From: Echinococcus granulosus | Taxonomy: Eukaryota; Platyhelminthes; Cestoda; Cyclophyllidea; Taeniidae | DNA length: 64,000 nucleotides | Direction: 5' to 3' | Assembly (NCBI RefSeq): GCF_000524195.1 | Contig: NW_020170390.1 | Coordinates: 636,701 to 700,700 of the forward strand | Shown here: positions 59,859 to 64,000 of the stretch, in pieces | Position numbering within the stretch: position 1 is the stretch's first letter | Layout: every line of letters begins with the position of its first letter | The notes under the pieces: generated by a model | Seen by the model: the letters and a program-made list of their open reading frames with translations, nothing else | Database searches by the model: none | Told to the model about the DNA's origin: nothing | Made by a program: the position numbers and the translations under genes

Positions 59859-61943
59859 ATGGCTGTTTTGGCCATGGAGGAAACACACAGCACGACAACA
59901 CCCTCCTGCGTGCCACTCCTTCAGGGTATTCGCGCCTCCAAATCCGTTGATAGTCCTCCTATCGAAAGCAAAGACGTTAGTTACCAAGTCAGCGCCACTG
60001 GAGTTAACACAACTGTCAACTTCACGGAAGTTTCAGATTACCTGCAGTCAAAATATGCTCAATTTCACGTGGACCTCCTCGCATGCTATCAATTTCTAGA
60101 GCAAGAAAATGTCAAACTCCTTCAACTTATTCGTAAAAATCAGAGACCAAATTCGCCTCCACGTCGCATCGAAAAACTACTAAACGAGTTCTCCTTCAAG
60201 ATCGCCACGGCCAAGGATGTGCATGAGCGACAGACAATTGAAGAAGGCAGCGTAGAAGGTCGTCAGGCTTTTTTAGCAAAACGTTGGAAGGGTCGCTACT
60301 ATGCTCTGCTAGAACTGACAGAATGCTATCTCAACTTGCTCAAAATGAGGTCAGTTCTTGAAAAGGAGGTGTCCAAGAGCAACGAGAAGGCAAGCGAGCT
60401 GAAGCGTTTGAATGAGTTTATTCTCAATTTAGAAGGTATCGTAGGGCCATGGATTGTTGATAAAAATAAAACAAAAACTGATAGTGATGTGCCACTGAAG
60501 GACCTAAGCTGTGGTGAGCCGGTGTTTAGCAAGGCTTGCAGTTATAGCGAGTATGCGGCAAACGACCTTGTTGTTCCACTCTCTAGCGTTTTTCTCGTGG
60601 ATGTGCTTTCAAATCACAAACTTTGTACCCAGAACATAAAACAGCTTTTGGAATTAAAACCACAAATACTTCACGTTTTCCACAAGGAGAAGGAGAGACG
60701 TGACCAACTAAAAAGACAATGTGGCCACCTAAAGGATGAGCTTAATGCACTGAGGAGGCACTACGCGGCTGCGTGTATGCAGCTGAAAAACCTAGGGAGC
60801 ACCCAGGATGATGATACTCAGACAGCAATCTCAATTGCGGAACTTGCAGTACGGGGGGAGGAGGAAGGGGAGGAAGTAGAAGATGAAGAAGAGGAAGAAA
60901 GTCAAATGGAGGCTGACGAAGTGACAGAGACAACGCCTGGAGCGCAAAAGCTTGTTAAGGATAAGAAGAAGCTGAGCGGTCAAATACGTGAGCTTCAAAG
61001 TGCTCTGAAGGAGGAGGAGATACAGCTGGCTTTGGTTATGAAGCGCCTCCAGCGGGTGACTGGTACAGTTCATGCGTTCGTTCGGCTTCTTAATGGTAAA
61101 CAAGAAGCCTCTCACATTCAATTGATCTCTCACAATAAACTTCTGGTCAACTTTAAGGACTGTTTCATTCTTGATGGAATATGCAAAGCTGAGGATGGAA
61201 ACGGCGCGTTGTATGGTGATTTGAGTGGACTTGTGTTGGACTGTTTACACGATGGTCCCGTAACAATTGTCACTCTCGGACCGAGTGCGGAAGACTTACT
61301 CCTGTCGCACACTGAGGGGTTGGCTTTGCTTGAAGTTGGACATCTCATTGGCCACTTTGAAACCTTAGCTGAGACAGAATTCTACCTCTATGCTTTTGCA
61401 ATTTCATGCACTAACAGCTGCATGATAGACCTCATTGAGGAACACCCTGCAGCCGGGCCCATCATCTGCGAGCACGCTGACCCAGATTTTATGGGAAGGA
61501 GCAAGTGCTGTGTGCGGATTGAGAATGCTGATGGTTTTGTAAGTTTTTTGCGTTGGTTAAATGAAAATAAGGACACAAGCGGGAGGGGCCAAGTTGCCCT
61601 ATTCCTGCGGTTGGTGGGACAAGATCGAATTCAAAAGACCCTTACGCACACCTCGTGGCTCTGCTTCTATCCCCTCTTTTCTTCTGTTGAAAGAGACGCA
61701 ATGGCTGGTCTTTTCCGGGCCCTCCAAAAGAGGGCTAGACCAAATGTTGCTGAGACCTCTTTCACACGGATGATACAGAAGTCCCTGATTGGAAGGACCA
61801 GAACCATCATTGTCCTAAATGTCGATTTTGATTTCGAACAAACGTCGGAAACTATTGCAAATCTAACCTTTGCCAATGATGCAGTTAAAGCTACAACTGA
61901 ATCTGCCAATCAACTGGTAGCAAAATTTTTTCCGCATGTTTAG
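59859..61943 (+). CDS. Kinesin-14-like protein with a degenerate, non-catalytic motor domain
   Basis: An intronless frame of 694 residues from ATG 59859 (alternative ATG 59874). The N-terminal two thirds are helical and coiled-coil (LEKEVSKSNEKASELKRL; KERRDQLKRQCGHLKDEL), with an acidic run at about 60855-60920. From about 61050 the protein follows the layout of a C-terminal kinesin-14 motor. VTGTVHAFVRLL takes the place of the K-G-N-I-R-V-F-C-R-V strand. FKDCFILDGI, a T-E-F-Y-L-Y-A strand (YNE/IYN position), FSSVERDAMAGLFRALQKRA (switch II and helix 4), FTRMIQKSLIGRTRTIIVLN (L-T-x-L-L-x-x-x-L-G-G) and TIANLTFANDAVKA (T-L-x-S-L-x-F-A) follow. The P-loop position reads LGPSAEDLL (61274-61300), switch I reads TSGRGQVALF and switch II reads PLFSSVER, so nucleotide binding and hydrolysis should be lost. 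By analogy with fungal Vik1/Cik1 it could dimerise with an active kinesin-14. That role is an inference. Confidence 0.75.
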   Translation: MAVLAMEETHSTTTPSCVPLLQGIRASKSVDSPPIESKDVSYQVSATGVNTTVNFTEVSDYLQSKYAQFHVDLLACYQFLEQENVKLLQLIRKNQRPNSPPRRIEKLLNEFSFKIATAKDVHERQTIEEGSVEGRQAFLAKRWKGRYYALLELTECYLNLLKMRSVLEKEVSKSNEKASELKRLNEFILNLEGIVGPWIVDKNKTKTDSDVPLKDLSCGEPVFSKACSYSEYAANDLVVPLSSVFLVDVLSNHKLCTQNIKQLLELKPQILHVFHKEKERRDQLKRQCGHLKDELNALRRHYAAACMQLKNLGSTQDDDTQTAISIAELAVRGEEEGEEVEDEEEEESQMEADEVTETTPGAQKLVKDKKKLSGQIRELQSALKEEEIQLALVMKRLQRVTGTVHAFVRLLNGKQEASHIQLISHNKLLVNFKDCFILDGICKAEDGNGALYGDLSGLVLDCLHDGPVTIVTLGPSAEDLLLSHTEGLALLEVGHLIGHFETLAETEFYLYAFAISCTNSCMIDLIEEHPAAGPIICEHADPDFMGRSKCCVRIENADGFVSFLRWLNENKDTSGRGQVALFLRLVGQDRIQKTLTHTSWLCFYPLFSSVERDAMAGLFRALQKRARPNVAETSFTRMIQKSLIGRTRTIIVLNVDFDFEQTSETIANLTFANDAVKATTESANQLVAKFFPHV

Positions 61944-62003
61944 TTCTATCATCATGCGATATGTTGTTTTTAAAAAGTTTTATTTCAGGCAACCATGTCC
62001 TGT

Positions 62004-62009
62004 AATAAA
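62004..62009 (+). terminator. Polyadenylation signal AATAAA for the pseudo-kinesin gene
   Basis: Canonical AATAAA about 60 nt downstream of the stop at 61943, in the correct strand, with no other candidate closer. Confidence 0.55.
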
Positions 62010-62435
62010 ACGCCATGTATTTGCACCAGAATTCCTACTCTAAAACAATATCTATTACTGTAGCTCAGCCATAAGCTAAAATGTTTACCACAGTTAAAAG
62101 CTATCCAACTATTCGGTACCTGGTTTTTAAAAAAACAGATAGCTAAGGCAAATTAGCTCCATTAGAGGGAAAAGCGATACACTTTTTGAAGCGAGTAATG
62201 CATTTTATAAAAGGGATTATTCTGCATCACACCTCACTCTCAGCCTACACAAAATGCCTAAAAGACTGGCCCATGTAGAAAACAGGCTGTCATCGAAGAT
62301 AATGCATTAAATAAAAATGAATGGGAAAATAGTGGTACATTAATCACCTTCTTGAGTTAAGAATCAAGTGCCTGAATTTACAAAATGCATATCAAACCCA
62401 GACGTTATGTATTCACGCCCCTACCACTCCTACAC

Positions 62436-63305
62436 CTACTCGGGTAGCCGGGAGGTGTCCTCTTGCTTCACCTGCTCCCAAGTGGCTACACTGTAGGCGG
62501 CTTTTGAAAACAGCTGCAAGGATTCGTCTACCCTATGCAACATATTACAAAATTCATGAGCGTTTGCGATGTGCTGGTGAACTTTCGCCAGTAACGTCTG
62601 TGTGTTACATACGCTCTCCTCGGTTTTTCTAATGAGTTCTCTCTGTTCTGACGTGTTCCTGCTCACAAGTTAATCAGTGTCAGTGAGTCCATCTACGGTT
62701 TTCCTCAACAAAGCTTTACTCTTGGAAAATTCGCAGTCTAGTTTATCCATGAGTTGATGCACGGAAAGCAGTTTGGGCAGTGGCTTGCTTATTGTTGATA
62801 CGGCAGAGTTAAAGTCGGTAAGTGACATACAAGAATCTCGACTATTGTCACTACCGAAGCCGGTCCAGTTGTTATCATTCCATTGTTGATTAAATGGCCC
62901 CAAAAGTGGAGGCTCCTTCACTGGTCGTAGAGCGGAATTTCGAGCGCTTGAGACCGACAAATTAGGCATATATCGCTCAGACTGAATGGACTGTGTACTA
63001 GGGGCAGAGCAGAGAGGATGTTTGGGTGTACTCGACGACCGGTATTTTGCCGTTTGCTTTAATTTTGGCAGTGATTCTGCATACACTTTTCGTCGATATA
63101 GACAGGAGGTGGCATAGACGCTCTCCCCTGTATTAGTACCCGTTGATTTACATCTGACTCTACAATTGCTAGGTCGGTAGACGTATAGGTCTGTAGTGTT
63201 TTGGCCGAACACCTTTGTCCGTTGAATGTATGGATGCGTTAGCGTGTCACGAGTTGGTGCTGCTATACCATGAGCCCTGAGTTCTTGACTAAAGTTATTA
63301 CCCAT
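62436..63305 (-). CDS. Predicted N-myristoylated protein, frame interrupted by one TAA
   Basis: An intronless frame starts MGNNFSQEL (63305), a good N-myristoylation consensus (G2, S6). It runs 211 codons to a TAA at 62670-62672, then continues in the same frame for 77 more codons to a second stop at 62436. The first part is polar, rich in serine, arginine and proline, and ends in a helical segment (LLSVHQLMDKLDCEFSKSKA). The continuation is also helical (TEESVCNTQTLLAKVHQHIA; FCNMLHRVDESLQLFSKAAY), so the two look like one protein with a C-terminal helical bundle. No intron of compatible length removes the stop. Either the protein ends at 211 residues, the stop is read through, the gene is dying, or the base is an assembly error. 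Family unknown. The 3' end faces the pseudo-kinesin gene. Confidence 0.55.
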
Positions 63306-64000
63306 TCGGAAATGGCGCTAGATAAGATCTGACCCGGAATCTGTCCTTGTGCAGTCAGCTGCCCTCAATCGATGGGTTGGATGCTTTAAACATAGACGGA
63401 TTGGCGCACAAACCATAGTTCATCCCCTTTTCCTTTGCATTTTGGCATAAATTTCAAAATAAAATCCTTTTTATAGCAATACATGCATTTAACCGTTTGG
63501 AACCTAACTGATCACCCAATTTATCATTTGGATTTAACTGATGATACACAAAAATCCAAGGTATACCACCCTCTAGTAGCCTAAAAAAACATTTGTCATA
63601 TTTTAAAGCATATTTAAGCATTAACATTAAGTCTTGGAGAGCAGAATGCAATGCGGCGAATTCTATTTCGCCTTACAGTAACACATACTGTAGTTTCGCT
63701 ACCTCAGAAGACTTGTTTGTTATACGCAGAACTTCGTCGTTAATTTTCCAATGTGATGCCCATCCTTGATAGCAACAAAAAGGAGAGTTTTAGGTTAGCA
63801 CGGCATACCTAAAATTGAGCAACTCACTTCAGTCAATGGAAAAAATGCTACTAATATTGGAGATAATTCATTAAGTAACGAGACCACCAAACCTAGTTTA
63901 GTATTAACCTCACCTCGTTAAACAGTTAGGCATTAACCCCCCTATTTCAGTTACAATGGTTGGGGTTTTTTCTACCCTCTCTTTGAAACATTTTATTGGA
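63306..64000. other. Window end, no gene recognised
   Basis: AT-rich sequence upstream of the myristoylated-protein gene. It should contain that gene's promoter. A 65-codon minus-strand frame (63454-63651) has no supporting features. Confidence 0.45.

Noticed and set aside
62629..62690. A 38-nt GT-AG intron that would remove the in-frame TAA
   Set aside because: Its length is not a multiple of three and the downstream frame then hits a stop within a few codons.

Overview
The window is nuclear DNA of an animal. Genes are split by GT-AG introns, are far apart and lie on both strands, with no operons. A striking share of the introns I could place by reading-frame continuity are only 28-41 nt long, alongside ordinary longer ones. 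This, the moderately AT-rich composition and the gene content suggest a parasitic flatworm, most likely a tapeworm (cestode). The phylum-level call is an inference, because no diagnostic marker gene or spliced-leader gene was found. All exon models below were built by hand from splice consensus, phase continuity and family resemblance.

Layout. (1) 1.7-3.3 kb, plus: a protein with two tandem FAR1-type DNA-binding domains and no transposase core. (2) 14.5-3.7 kb, minus: WDR47 (LisH/CTLH/WD40). (3) 15.25-15.84 kb, plus: a Tctex-type dynein light chain, head-to-head with WDR47. (4) 20.64-15.99 kb, minus: a 15-exon kinesin, closest in feel to kinesin-3, converging on the light chain. (5) 20.6-28.9 kb: a gene-poor stretch with one small two-exon candidate (26.6-26.9 kb). 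(6) 28.96-40.86 kb, plus: a plakin-family cytolinker whose spectrin-like repeats and SH3 domain lead into one 6.1-kb terminal exon. That exon carries about eight copies of an unfamiliar repeat, several with DnaJ-like CxxCxGxG knuckles. (7) 42.8-44.8 kb, plus: a monocarboxylate-type (SLC16) transporter. (8) 53.7-46.3 kb, minus: mitochondrial ribosomal protein L19. Its 4-kb intron holds two intronless paralogous genes on the opposite strand, which look like degenerate RhoGAP-fold proteins. (9) 53.7-59.8 kb: mostly unrecognisable sequence with decayed coding patches and one four-exon minus-strand candidate. (10) 59.9-61.9 kb, plus: a kinesin-14-like protein whose motor domain has lost every nucleotide-binding motif. 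(11) 63.3-62.4 kb, minus: a predicted N-myristoylated protein whose reading frame is interrupted by one TAA.

How the genes relate. At least five of the recognised genes act on the microtubule or cytolinker system: WDR47, the dynein light chain, the kinesin, the plakin and the pseudo-kinesin. The remainder are a transporter, a mitochondrial ribosomal protein and lineage-specific proteins. The most novel-looking items are the plakin repeat tail, the dead kinesin-14 motor (an animal analogue in principle of yeast Vik1/Cik1) and the nested RhoGAP-like pair.
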